A stretch of DNA of 64,000 bases from Mycobacterium sp. OAS707 (GCF_014873705.1 NZ_JADBDS010000002.1:806001-870000), one strand, 5' to 3'; positions 8,734 through 16,204 are shown, counted from the stretch's first letter. Program-made: numbers and translations. The notes: generated by a model from the sequence alone, not told the origin.

Positions 8734-9450
8734 CTAGGGGACATTGTTTATGGGGATGCCATCGAAGACGGCCCAGGGCACGGTGATCGCTACGAGGCCG
8801 TGCGGGCCCACTTGGTAGTCATCGAAATGGAGTTCGATGCCGTTGCTGGTGGGAACCCAGTTTGCGAAGTTTTCGGCCGCGGGGGCGACCCCGTCTGGTC
8901 TGAAACCGTCACCCAACTTGGCAGACAGCTGGGTGGTCGCGTTTTGCGAAAGCCGTTGCAACGCCGAACCGAAGTCACCGAATACATCGGCGAGCATCAC
9001 TGGCTGAGCCGTGGTCTTGTTGATGACAAAGGTCGCCACGTGGTAGCTACCGTGCGCTTCGTGGGCAGTGTCCACCCTTGTGACCCACAAGCCGCTAACG
9101 GTGTTGTTGCCCAACCACACTGCCTGTTGGTTCTGGTTGGTGGTGAGGGTCCATTCGGCTGGCATGGAGTCGTTCTGCAATGTGGTGATCTGCTGGCGGA
9201 AGGAGGCGTCGACGGTGTTGTTGAACGCGTCGACGACAGCCTGGTTGGGGCCGGTGACGGCGGGCATGGTGACGTCGTAGGTGACGGTGCCGTCGGTTCC
9301 TGAGGCATTGCGGGATGTCGCGTTGTAGCCACCGTTCGGCGACGTAGAGCCGCTTCCGTCGTCTGCGTGCGCGATGCCGGCCAGACCGATCGTTGCCGCA
9401 AGCGTCGCCGTGGCGATCAGTGCAAGCTTCATGATCCTGCTGGTGCTCAT
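8734..9450 (-). CDS. Secreted protein with DUF3298/RsiV-like domain
   Basis: 238 aa. Start at 9450 chosen for an AAGGGA ribosome binding site and a clear signal peptide (IMKLALIATATLAATIGLAG, cleavage after AHA about residue 28); a 66-codon upstream extension is rejected. The mature part has the pattern of DUF3298-type proteins: a conserved alpha/beta fold with VADVFGDFGSAL-like and NWVPTSNGIELHFDDYQVGPH segments, as in the extracytoplasmic part of anti-sigma factor RsiV. Here there is no membrane anchor, so it is probably released or wall-associated. Some family members bind lysozyme; that role is only possible here. It flanks the island boundary. Confidence 0.85.
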   Translation of the reverse strand: MSTSRIMKLALIATATLAATIGLAGIAHADDGSGSTSPNGGYNATSRNASGTDGTVTYDVTMPAVTGPNQAVVDAFNNTVDASFRQQITTLQNDSMPAEWTLTTNQNQQAVWLGNNTVSGLWVTRVDTAHEAHGSYHVATFVINKTTAQPVMLADVFGDFGSALQRLSQNATTQLSAKLGDGFRPDGVAPAAENFANWVPTSNGIELHFDDYQVGPHGLVAITVPWAVFDGIPINNVP

Positions 9451-9546
9451 TGGGTCCCTTCTTGGTCGCATGCCGGCGTCGTGACGCGGCGTCGATTTTG
9501 TGCGTGGGACCACTTTGCGGCGGACGGCTTGGAAGATTCTTTGAGG

Positions 9547-9659
9547 ATCAGCCGAGGCAATACATTCCGGGAGTGTCAAGATCAACCGAAGCAGGTGTAA
9601 AGCATCAGCCGAAACACTGTCAGCCATCAACCGAAGACCCAACGCCAAGCATCAACCGA
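9547..9659. repeat. Five direct copies of ATCARCCGA beside the island boundary
   Basis: Copies of the nonamer ATCARCCGA start at 9547, 9581, 9604, 9626 and 9651, with spacings of 34, 23, 22 and 25 nt. The first and last are longer matches sharing GAGGCAATACA after the core. The array ends 9 nt before the truncated tRNA repeat. Regular spacing of about two helical turns suggests iterated protein-binding sites, for example arm-type recombinase sites or an operator cluster. The rest of the 670-bp gene-free stretch 9451-10120 shows no convincing coding signal. Confidence 0.6.
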
Positions 9660-9668
9660 GGCAATACA

Positions 9669-9715
9669 CCTCTGAAGTGGGGCGGGCGGGGCTCGAACCC
9701 GCGACCAACGGATTA
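9669..9715 (-). repeat. Left attachment site: orphan 3' half of tRNA(CAT)
   Basis: 47 nt identical to 16205-16251, covering the 3' half of the tRNA(CAT) gene (T-arm, acceptor 3' strand). Beyond 9715 the sequence no longer matches a tRNA, so no functional tRNA can be made here. It marks the original chromosomal 3' end of the tRNA gene displaced by the insertion. Confidence 0.85.
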
Positions 9716-10120
9716 CGGAACGGCGATGCGTGCGAGCACCGACGCGTTCTCTAATTTGCTTGCTTCCCAACGGAGTTAGCATTCTCTCCCGATTCGGAAG
9801 TACCGACTGATTCCGACCGAATCCGGATCATTCTCGCCGAATAAGCGGCAACTCAGTCGCGCGCGGAACGGACAATCCCTTCGCGAGACCTGGGATGCCT
9901 CAGCCAATTGGCGGATGAGGCTTTAACCGTTGATCACTTTCACCGAACAGCGGTGCCTGCTGCGCACCGCGCTCGACGGCGAAGGGTCCGCTTCGTTGCG
10001 CAGCGCGATGAAGGCGGCGCGTGCCGGAAACTACGAGCGGCGCGGCAGTAAGCGACTGGAGGCCGGATCTAACACCGCATCATTGGCCGCCATCGTAGGT
10101 CACGAAGGTAATGTGCGCCT

Positions 10121-11554
10121 ATGCCAGACGCCCTTCCTCTCTACGTTTTTGTCGCCACGCCCGGCGACGTCACCACGGAGCGAACGCTGATTTCAACCTG
10201 CATCGATGAACACAACTCGCGACAGGGGGCGACTGGCGTCAAATTCAAGATGGTGGGTTGGGAAAGCGTTCGTGGCACCGCTCGGCGGCCCCAAGAGGCA
10301 ATCAACGAATTAATCGGTGAGTCTCACTACCTGATAACGATGTTCAAAGAATCGTGGGGAAGCGAACCAGGGAGCCCGTGGGGCTTTACGTCCGGCACCG
10401 AGGAGGAGCTATTCACCGGCCTTTTGGAGCTTGGTCGGCCTGAACAGCCAATGCGGGATGTGTGGGTGGCGTTTTTGCCCGCCGCATCGCCCGATCCGCG
10501 AATCAAGTTGCTCCGGGACCAAATGGCGGGCACTCACGCAATGATGTACGAAGTCCCCTCCGACCTTCGCGACTTGAAGTCCAAGATCGCTGACCGCCTC
10601 GAAGGGTGGGCGGCCACCGCCACAGCTAGGAAAACAGCCCGACACGTCGAACTTCTTCCAACTTCTGGTAAGGACATCCTTCGGGCAGCAAACCTGCGTC
10701 GCGATGGCGAGAAGCTGGTCGAACTCGGTCAGCCGGGTACAGGTGGAGCCAAATTGAAAGAGGCCGCGGCAATCGGCGGACCGCCAGAACAACTTGCGTA
10801 TGCGAAGTTTCTCGAACGCCGAGGCGATCTTGACGACGCACGATTGGTGATTCAGCGCGCAATCGACTACTTCGCGACCGGGCCAGGCGTTCTGCACTCA
10901 GCTTTGGCTGCTGAAGCATTTTCCGCTGACGCCCGCATACTGCGCCGGCAGGGCGACGAAATCGGCGCAATTGGCCGCTTGCAGCATGCTCTGACGCTCC
11001 TTGTGGATAGCGACCCGTTCTCCACGAGGGTCAAGTCCCGCATACTCGATGACCTTGGGATTGCTTACCTGGCCACGAAGGACTATGACTCAGCATTGAA
11101 GGAATTCGAAACCGCGCACGAACTTCGCAACCAGCAGGGCGACACTGTCGAAATCTCTCAGTCGTTGGTCAACATAGCGCGCGTCCATGGGAGGGCCGGC
11201 GAACATGTGGTTGCAGAGGAATTTGCAAAAAAGGCGCTAATTGGGCTACGAGAAGTGCCGCCTGACACTCTGCGTGCGAACGCAGAAATCCTGGTCGCCC
11301 AAACTTTGCTGAGATTGGGGAGAGCTACGGAGGCGATCGAAAACGCGGAACGGGCCGTCGCGATAAATCAGCAGATTGGCAATAGACAAGGCGAAGCAAT
11401 CGCACATCTGGTGGCTGCTCAGTGTTGTCGGTCTTCCGGTCGGAACGACAAAGCTAAATTCCACGCCCAGAACTGTCTAGAACTCAACAAAGCCATGGGA
11501 AATAAGTACGGTCAAGATCGAGCGCGCTGGCTACTCGATCAGATCGGTAACTGA
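10121..11554 (+). CDS. DUF4062 domain protein with C-terminal TPR repeats
   Basis: 477 aa. Residues 7-135 match the DUF4062 pattern, a Rossmann-like domain related to TIR folds: opening strand LYVFVATPGDVTTER, then VGWESV, RRPQEAINELIGESHYLITMFKESWG, and the diagnostic SGTEEE at 91-96. Residues about 190-470 are alpha-helical and read as tandem TPR-like repeats (DLGIAYLATKDYDSALKEF; HGRAGEHVVAEEFAKKA; LLRLGRATEAIENAERAV). DUF4062 is often the N-terminal domain of NLR-like and antiphage proteins, where it may act as effector; TPRs would sense or bind a partner. It converges on the phosphatase gene 19 nt away. A defence or signalling role is inference. Codons are more A/T-rich than in the flanks. 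Confidence 0.8.
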   Translation: MPDALPLYVFVATPGDVTTERTLISTCIDEHNSRQGATGVKFKMVGWESVRGTARRPQEAINELIGESHYLITMFKESWGSEPGSPWGFTSGTEEELFTGLLELGRPEQPMRDVWVAFLPAASPDPRIKLLRDQMAGTHAMMYEVPSDLRDLKSKIADRLEGWAATATARKTARHVELLPTSGKDILRAANLRRDGEKLVELGQPGTGGAKLKEAAAIGGPPEQLAYAKFLERRGDLDDARLVIQRAIDYFATGPGVLHSALAAEAFSADARILRRQGDEIGAIGRLQHALTLLVDSDPFSTRVKSRILDDLGIAYLATKDYDSALKEFETAHELRNQQGDTVEISQSLVNIARVHGRAGEHVVAEEFAKKALIGLREVPPDTLRANAEILVAQTLLRLGRATEAIENAERAVAINQQIGNRQGEAIAHLVAAQCCRSSGRNDKAKFHAQNCLELNKAMGNKYGQDRARWLLDQIGN

Positions 11555-11573
11555 ATTCGCGAATAACGCATCG

Positions 11574-12191
11574 CTAGTGGACGGGCGTGCCGTCAGTATT
11601 CACCTGGAAATACGTCAGCGACGGCCATACAAACGCTGTTAGCCGACCATCTGCGAATGATCCACAACCGGTATCGATTCGGGCCCCGTCCCTATCGATT
11701 AATGGCACTGTGCCCACCGAGACGTGAGCGGACACTGAGTAGCGACCCTCGAGGCCCGACTCGGACAGAGGTATGTGCGAAGCCACCACATTCGCATACT
11801 CAAACCTGTCCGGCATGTGCCGAATGAAATCAACATGCGCTGCAGGGATTCGCGACCGCAATTCGGCCAAAACATCAGGCCCGACCGGCCGTCGCAAATA
11901 TGAGTGGATCGTTTTTGCGCCTCCAATCTTGAGAAAATGCGTCAAGTTTTCGGTGTCCAACGCTTCCAATAGAACCTTCTCGTGGTTTCCCTTTAGCAGC
12001 ACCATGGAACGTCGCATTGATTCATTAAGCAAAAGCTCGATAACACCAGCCGAATCGGGACCTTTATTAAGATAATCTCCAAGGAAAACCGTCTTATCGA
12101 CACCTATGTTCTCAATGACGGTCATCAAACCACGAAGGGCATCAGCATTTCCATGTATGTCACCGACAAATGCGATCGACGTCGGACTCAT
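11574..12191 (-). CDS. PPP-family calcineurin-like metallophosphatase
   Basis: 205 aa. Metal-site motifs of the PPP family are in order: GDIHG (10-14; Asp11, His13), GDYLNKG (38-44; Asp39), GNHE (68-71; Asn69, His70), then His139 (SHIP) and His156 (AHVS). Length and layout fit bacterial PrpA/PrpB-like or diadenosine-tetraphosphate hydrolase-type enzymes, acting on phosphoproteins or nucleotide phosphodiesters. Unusual point: the GDxxDRG motif reads GDYLNKG, so the Asp that supports the catalytic His is Asn42. Activity may be altered. Its ATG overlaps the stop of the nucleotidyltransferase gene (ATGA), so the two are translationally coupled and probably act on the same molecule. Confidence 0.85.
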   Translation of the reverse strand: MSPTSIAFVGDIHGNADALRGLMTVIENIGVDKTVFLGDYLNKGPDSAGVIELLLNESMRRSMVLLKGNHEKVLLEALDTENLTHFLKIGGAKTIHSYLRRPVGPDVLAELRSRIPAAHVDFIRHMPDRFEYANVVASHIPLSESGLEGRYSVSAHVSVGTVPLIDRDGARIDTGCGSFADGRLTAFVWPSLTYFQVNTDGTPVH

Positions 12192-12970
12192 AGAAGTATC
12201 TTATCTACTTCCGCGTAACCGGTATCCGCGCCAACGAGACCAAGGGCCATAAAACCAATCGCCAAGAGATCGCCTCCGTGGTCCCACTCATTGACGATGA
12301 GTGCCTCAAGGGAGCCATGGGGATTCGAGGGCAACTCACCAAGGATTTGCTCAAGACGGATAAGGCATTCGCGCAGGTCTGCCACTTGAGGTGGTTCAAC
12401 ATGTCTGGATGCCAACAGGGAGACTAACGACGGATCGTCATGTCGCACTGCAATCTCGCGTACCGAGAAGCAGGGGTGGCCGGCGGCAATCGCCTGCGCG
12501 TAGAGGCTGCTTCGCAAAAGGTAGCGGGCTTCGCGCAGGAGACCGCGCAGGTATTTCGGTAAATCAGCGTCCAGAGCACCGAAAACCTTCGCCATGTTCT
12601 TGACCCGGCTGAAAAGACGTGCTGTGTCGACCTCACCCAGCCCATTCACTAGCTCTTGCAGGCGTCCTGTCGGATCCCAAATTATCCTCGCATCGCGCCG
12701 TAAGTGCGCGCCGAAAAGCGTACCGACCCCTGACTTCAACTGATCGACCGTGTAAAAGCTGACATTTACGAGGCCTGAATAAGTGCTTGGCAACATTCGC
12801 TCGGAAAGGGCGAGCAGATCCAAGTCGGATCCCTCGACAGAATCTCCGCGGGCTCGACTTCCATATACCAAAAGCCCTTGCACACCGGCTGGAAGGTCAG
12901 GGACATCGTGTAGAACTTCGTCGGGAATGCCCAATCCGCGGAACGCCTCCAAGATGGCATCTCGCTGCAA
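12188..12970 (-). CDS. Pol-beta-type nucleotidyltransferase with helical C-terminal domain
   Basis: 260 aa from a TTG at 12970, chosen because GGAGGAG lies just upstream (12975-12981); a 301-residue version from an ATG at 13093 adds a Cys/His-rich stretch that looks untranslated. The core motif is exact GSx10DxD: Gly37-Ser38, Asp49 and Asp51, with a lead strand GVQGLLVYGSRARG. This is the minimal nucleotidyltransferase fold that transfers NMP to proteins, RNA 3' ends or small molecules. Residues about 115-255 are helical, resembling HEPN/KNTase-C partners; an R-x5-H motif (171-177) sits there. It is the first gene of an ATGA-overlapped operon with the phosphatase. Toxin, antitoxin or modifier are all possible. 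Confidence 0.8.
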   Translation of the reverse strand: MQRDAILEAFRGLGIPDEVLHDVPDLPAGVQGLLVYGSRARGDSVEGSDLDLLALSERMLPSTYSGLVNVSFYTVDQLKSGVGTLFGAHLRRDARIIWDPTGRLQELVNGLGEVDTARLFSRVKNMAKVFGALDADLPKYLRGLLREARYLLRSSLYAQAIAAGHPCFSVREIAVRHDDPSLVSLLASRHVEPPQVADLRECLIRLEQILGELPSNPHGSLEALIVNEWDHGGDLLAIGFMALGLVGADTGYAEVDKILL

Positions 12971-13058
12971 TCCGCTCCTCCGGGCATCCTTGTTGCTCAG
13001 CCAAAACCCACAATATCGGAGCCTATGTCGGTGTTCGCATGGTCCAAGGATTGCCGGG

Positions 13059-13317
13059 CTATGTTTGCCTGTCTTGGAACACCCTCGGCACAACGGGGTT
13101 TTGGTGTCCGCCCGTTCGATCGCGTTCGACTGATGACCTGCTGCGCAACTTCAGCTGTTGGTACAGCACCTCTTGGAAGCGGTCGGCCCGGTTCTGCGGC
13201 GTCAGCCGTTCCTCTCCCGTCGAATTCGCTGACACTGTCCAAGTGCAGCGCCAGCTGACTGTATCTGCACGGGCGTCTGTTGACGTAGGTGCGAAACGCT
13301 TGAACGAGCGATGACAT
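13059..13317 (-). pseudogene. Possible frameshifted coding remnant in the island
   Basis: Leftward from the ATG at 13317 about 35 codons look coding (SSLVQAFRTYVNRRPCRYSQ, then LALHLDSVSEF). The sense then continues one frame over (EERLTPQNRADRFQEVLYQQ) with strongly G/C-ending third positions, stopping at 13059. Neither frame alone gives a good protein. I take this as a degraded gene of unknown family. The rest of the gap 12971-13527 holds no other gene; it contains a CRP-type palindrome at 13428. Confidence 0.3.
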
Positions 13318-13427
13318 TGTTCGGTCGGTGAGCGCGGAACTTGTCGTATCTGCTGGGAGACTGTGAGTGAAGGCCGTGTCACCGGGGAGAGTGTTGCGGG
13401 TTGCGACGTGGCGGTAAGCCGGTCGAC

Positions 13428-13443
13428 TGTGATGTGCGTCACA
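13428..13443 (+). promoter_or_regulatory. Perfect CRP-type operator upstream of island module 2
   Basis: TGTGATGTGCGTCACA is an exact match to the TGTGA-N6-TCACA consensus bound by cAMP receptor protein family regulators, including mycobacterial Crp (Rv3676). The symmetry extends one further pair on each side plus A/T (ACTGTGA...TCACAGT, 13426-13445). It lies about 85 bp upstream of the ATG at 13528, a distance suited to activation of the rightward genes 13528-15838. Confidence 0.6.
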
Positions 13444-13527
13444 GTGTTGTCGTTTTCGGCGTTTGAGGCGGCCTGTGTCTAGAGGTCCCGTATGGAGCGG
13501 GGCATCGACGCGATGAGGAGGCGTCTC

Positions 13528-13674
13528 ATGGAAGTAGATCACACTAGCGGCGAGGAGCCTGACGGCGAGCCGGCGGGCGATCCCGAGGACTCGGTACCGC
13601 GGCTGCCCGCAGTGGGTTCGGCGGCGGGCCAGGCGATGATGGCTGCCGGTCATGGATGCCTGATGACGCGCTGA
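13528..13674 (+). CDS. 48-residue ORF with strong ribosome binding site
   Basis: 48 aa, acidic N-terminal half (MEVDHTSGEEPDGEPAGDPE) and an Ala/Gly/Met-rich end. The start has the best ribosome binding site in the module, GAGGAGG six nt upstream. Its stop lies 19 nt inside the following gene, whose own ATG at 13656 has no visible ribosome binding site. Either this is a leader peptide that couples translation to the next gene, or it is the true N-terminus of that protein separated by a frameshift. The sequence alone does not decide. Confidence 0.5.
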   Translation: MEVDHTSGEEPDGEPAGDPEDSVPRLPAVGSAAGQAMMAAGHGCLMTR

Positions 13675-15170
13675 CTGGCTTCGCCAACCACTTCCAGGCC
13701 GATAATCGGCTAGCCGGTTCGCCTGCATTGCACTCGGTCATGGACATGGTGACCCGTGCCGGTCGTGAGTCGGGGCTCGGTGTGTCGAACTTGATCGGCA
13801 GCGAGTACTTGTCGCAACTGCCGGGGGCGACCACTGGTGTGAATCTGACGAATCTGTGGGCCAAAAACGCGGGGATGCCGTGGCATGAGCTGCACGGGGG
13901 GCCCAGTCCGGTGCAGATGGCCGCCGAAGCGGTTGCCCGCGCCCGGGAAGCCCTGGACATCGGGCGGCCCGGTTCATTGACACACGACCTATTCGGTACA
14001 GGCGCTGGCGGGGTCTTGGGTGAGCTGCACTCTGGGCCCAGCCCGATAGCGGAAGCGGCGGCCCGCGCCAGGGAGGCCTGGCAAGAGCTGCAGGCGGGGC
14101 CGAAGCTGACGGATCTGGTGCCCCCGACCCCGATCTGGGAGAAGTTCAACACTGGGCCGAGCCCAATGGCACAGATGACGGCCGAGGTGGCCGCTCGGGC
14201 CCGGGAGACCCTGGGCAACGGTCCGGGATCACTGACGCACGACATGTTCGGCAAGAGCAGCGTGGGGTCGATGTTGGAGGGGCTGCAGTCGCAGGTACCG
14301 GATCTGGCGAGCTCGTTCGTGCCGTCGGCAAACTCGGTGCTGTCGGGGCTGTCGGAGGTCATGTCCGGTTTCGCCGACAAGATGCTGGGCGACCCGCAAT
14401 GGGGTCCTGGGCGCTTTTTCTCGACCGAGTACCTGACTGGTGTGACGTCATGGATGGGTGCAGCTGGGCATCAGTCGTGGATGGACGGCGTGTGGCGTTC
14501 GCCGGAGGAATCCATTGCCAAGGTGTTGCAGTCGTTTTCGGCGCTGGCTGATCATGGCCTGGCGTGGGGCTGGCAGGCGTTGATGGCGGCGCTGCGGGCC
14601 CGCCGCGCTGTGCTGCGCGGGGATGTGGAGGCGATCGTGCTGTTCCTGCGCCAGTGGTTGGGGTTCAAGCGCACGCCGCCCACCTTGGTCGACGCCGCCT
14701 CGTCGGTGTTGTTGGAGGAAGCGGCCTGGCTTCCGATCGGGTTGGAAGCCGACGAGAAATTGTGCCCCCGGATTCGGAAGTTGACCATCGATGAGCACCG
14801 GAACTTCCGGTTCATCGGTGATACGCAACTGATTGGTCGGCGGGTGGACGCGCTGGACCGAACGGTGAGTATCACCGATGAACCGGATGCGACCTTGACG
14901 CTGGTTGACGTGGTACCGGCGTCTCCCCCGCTGCCGAACATGGACGACATCAGCGATCCTCGGTTGCTGTGGATTATTGACAGGCTCGATGAGCGTGAGC
15001 GCAGGATTCTGCGGATGAAAGCCGAGGAGAAACGTACGTGGGCTGACGCCGCGGTGTCGTGCGGCCTCGCGCCGGCCGACGGTGAAAACCTGCGCCGCAA
15101 GCTCAAAAGGCTGGGCAAGGCTGCCGATGTCGACGCACCGGTGAGTGCGGCCGCGGCGGTGTGGGGTTGA
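13656..15170 (+). CDS. Repeat-containing protein with C-terminal sigma-like HTH
   Basis: 504 aa. The N-terminal half carries three degenerate repeats (about 81-114, 127-149, 167-199) built on GPSPxxxxAAxxARARExL, two of them ending PGSLTHDxFG. The middle is Trp/Leu-rich and helical (ALAWGWQALMAALRARRAVL-like near 310). The last 80 residues (DPRLLWIIDRLDERERRILR ... TWADAAVSCGL) look like a sigma-70 region 4 type helix-turn-helix. No enzyme motif is seen. It overlaps the 48-codon ORF upstream and the DUF3800-like gene downstream, so the three form one coupled unit. A DNA-binding regulator or sensor is likely; family not recognised. Confidence 0.7.
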   Translation: MPDDALTGFANHFQADNRLAGSPALHSVMDMVTRAGRESGLGVSNLIGSEYLSQLPGATTGVNLTNLWAKNAGMPWHELHGGPSPVQMAAEAVARAREALDIGRPGSLTHDLFGTGAGGVLGELHSGPSPIAEAAARAREAWQELQAGPKLTDLVPPTPIWEKFNTGPSPMAQMTAEVAARARETLGNGPGSLTHDMFGKSSVGSMLEGLQSQVPDLASSFVPSANSVLSGLSEVMSGFADKMLGDPQWGPGRFFSTEYLTGVTSWMGAAGHQSWMDGVWRSPEESIAKVLQSFSALADHGLAWGWQALMAALRARRAVLRGDVEAIVLFLRQWLGFKRTPPTLVDAASSVLLEEAAWLPIGLEADEKLCPRIRKLTIDEHRNFRFIGDTQLIGRRVDALDRTVSITDEPDATLTLVDVVPASPPLPNMDDISDPRLLWIIDRLDERERRILRMKAEEKRTWADAAVSCGLAPADGENLRRKLKRLGKAADVDAPVSAAAAVWG

Positions 15171-15838
15171 CGAGGTCATCGGGGCGGCCGTCCAATCCAG
15201 TGCTGGAAAAGGCGTACGCCAACACCGCGGGGGCGGTTGCCTATCTCGACGAGACGTTTGAGCACGGTGAACACGGCGCCGGCAGGTTCTATGTATTCAC
15301 CGCAGTGCTGGTAGAGCGCACCGAGATGGAGGTGCTGCGCGATGAGCTGCGAGCGGTGGCTGGTGGCACGTTCTGGCACACGACCGACGAACTGCTCACC
15401 GAGGACGGCCGCAAGAAGGCCTCCGGAATGCTGGAGTTCTTGGGCGAAGGCGACGAGATCTGCGTGATTTCTCACCACACCCGCGTCGCAAATGACGACG
15501 AAAATCTAGAGGCGGCGCGGCGCGAATGCATGCGGGGCTTGGCGTCCACGCTGTCAGCTGGAGCTGCACCGTTGCGGGGCCAGGTCGACTTGATGGTGTT
15601 AGAGGAACGCAACCCGCGGAATCTGAGCACCCTGGACCGTAAGAACATTGCGGCGATGCGCGGCGAGGGTCTTATCCACCGGTCGATGCAGGCGGTTTTG
15701 ACATCACCGAAGTTTGAGCATCTGTTGTGGCTGCCGGACTTGGTGTCGTCCGCGTACAGGAGAACGGTCACCCACAGAGACGATTCGCTGTTTTCGCTGA
15801 TCCGCCCGATGGTGCACTTCGTCGATCCGATGCCGTAA
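15161..15838 (+). CDS. DUF3800-like protein, putative RNase H-fold nuclease
   Basis: 225 aa from a GTG inside the previous gene (10-nt overlap). The pattern fits DUF3800: first strand with acidic residues (AVAYLDETFEHG), second strand RFYVFTAVLVE, a middle block (TFWHTTDELL), HHTRVA, and a late LPDLVSSAYRR where the family has an Asp-containing helix. Such proteins have an RNase H-like fold and are frequent on phages, plasmids and islands; a nuclease role is predicted for the family but not well shown. Coupling with the HTH protein suggests regulator plus effector. It is the last gene before the right attachment site. Confidence 0.65.
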   Translation: MGLTRSSGRPSNPVLEKAYANTAGAVAYLDETFEHGEHGAGRFYVFTAVLVERTEMEVLRDELRAVAGGTFWHTTDELLTEDGRKKASGMLEFLGEGDEICVISHHTRVANDDENLEAARRECMRGLASTLSAGAAPLRGQVDLMVLEERNPRNLSTLDRKNIAAMRGEGLIHRSMQAVLTSPKFEHLLWLPDLVSSAYRRTVTHRDDSLFSLIRPMVHFVDPMP

Positions 15839-15973
15839 TCCGGCCCAGAAATAGAGCAACCCCTGGGTGCCGTAGCTGTCATCAGGGGCCAGACCAGCTG
15901 TCAAGAGAAAACCCCGAGGGCCGGTTCCTTGCTCGCAACTAGATTAACATCTATTCAGGTTGGAATCATCCTC

Positions 15974-16033
15974 GTTCACAGGGCGTCGCCCGTGTGAACG
16001 ACCGGTCTGGGATGGCTTGCCCCTCAGACCGGT
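15974..16033. other. Two adjacent hairpins near the right end of the island
   Basis: First hairpin 15974-15999: GTTCACAGGGC and GCCCGTGTGAAC around GTC, an 11-bp stem with one bulged base. Second, 1 nt later: ACCGGTCTG (16001-16009) and CAGACCGGT (16025-16033), a perfect 9-bp stem with a 15-nt loop. They lie between the last island gene and the tRNA in a gene-free stretch (15839-16204). They could end transcription from both sides or be recombination or replication structures. Confidence 0.55.
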
Positions 16034-16204
16034 GTGACCTGCGGCAATGTCTTGAATTCGGCGGCCGTTTCAGCGGGTCCGAGCTGACCGCTACAGGCAG
16101 CTACTACTCACGCCACTGAGCGCGGGCCGATGTTCGGCTCGACCGGACAGTCGCTAAAAGCGGTGAATAAACGGTGACTGATCAAGATCGTCGCCCAAAA
16201 ATGG

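Noticed and set aside
9547..9659. Spaced repeats considered as a CRISPR array
   Set aside because: Repeat units are only 9 nt with irregular 13-25-nt gaps, and no cas genes are present.
9930..10190. 86-codon frame considered as an integrase remnant near the left attachment site
   Set aside because: No R-HxxR-Y or serine recombinase motif, no ribosome binding site, and it runs into the DUF4062 gene in another frame.
12997..13728. 243-codon leftward frame across the start of island module 2
   Set aside because: Most of it has random composition and overlaps a better-supported start at 13528; only a short part looks coding and is listed as a possible remnant.
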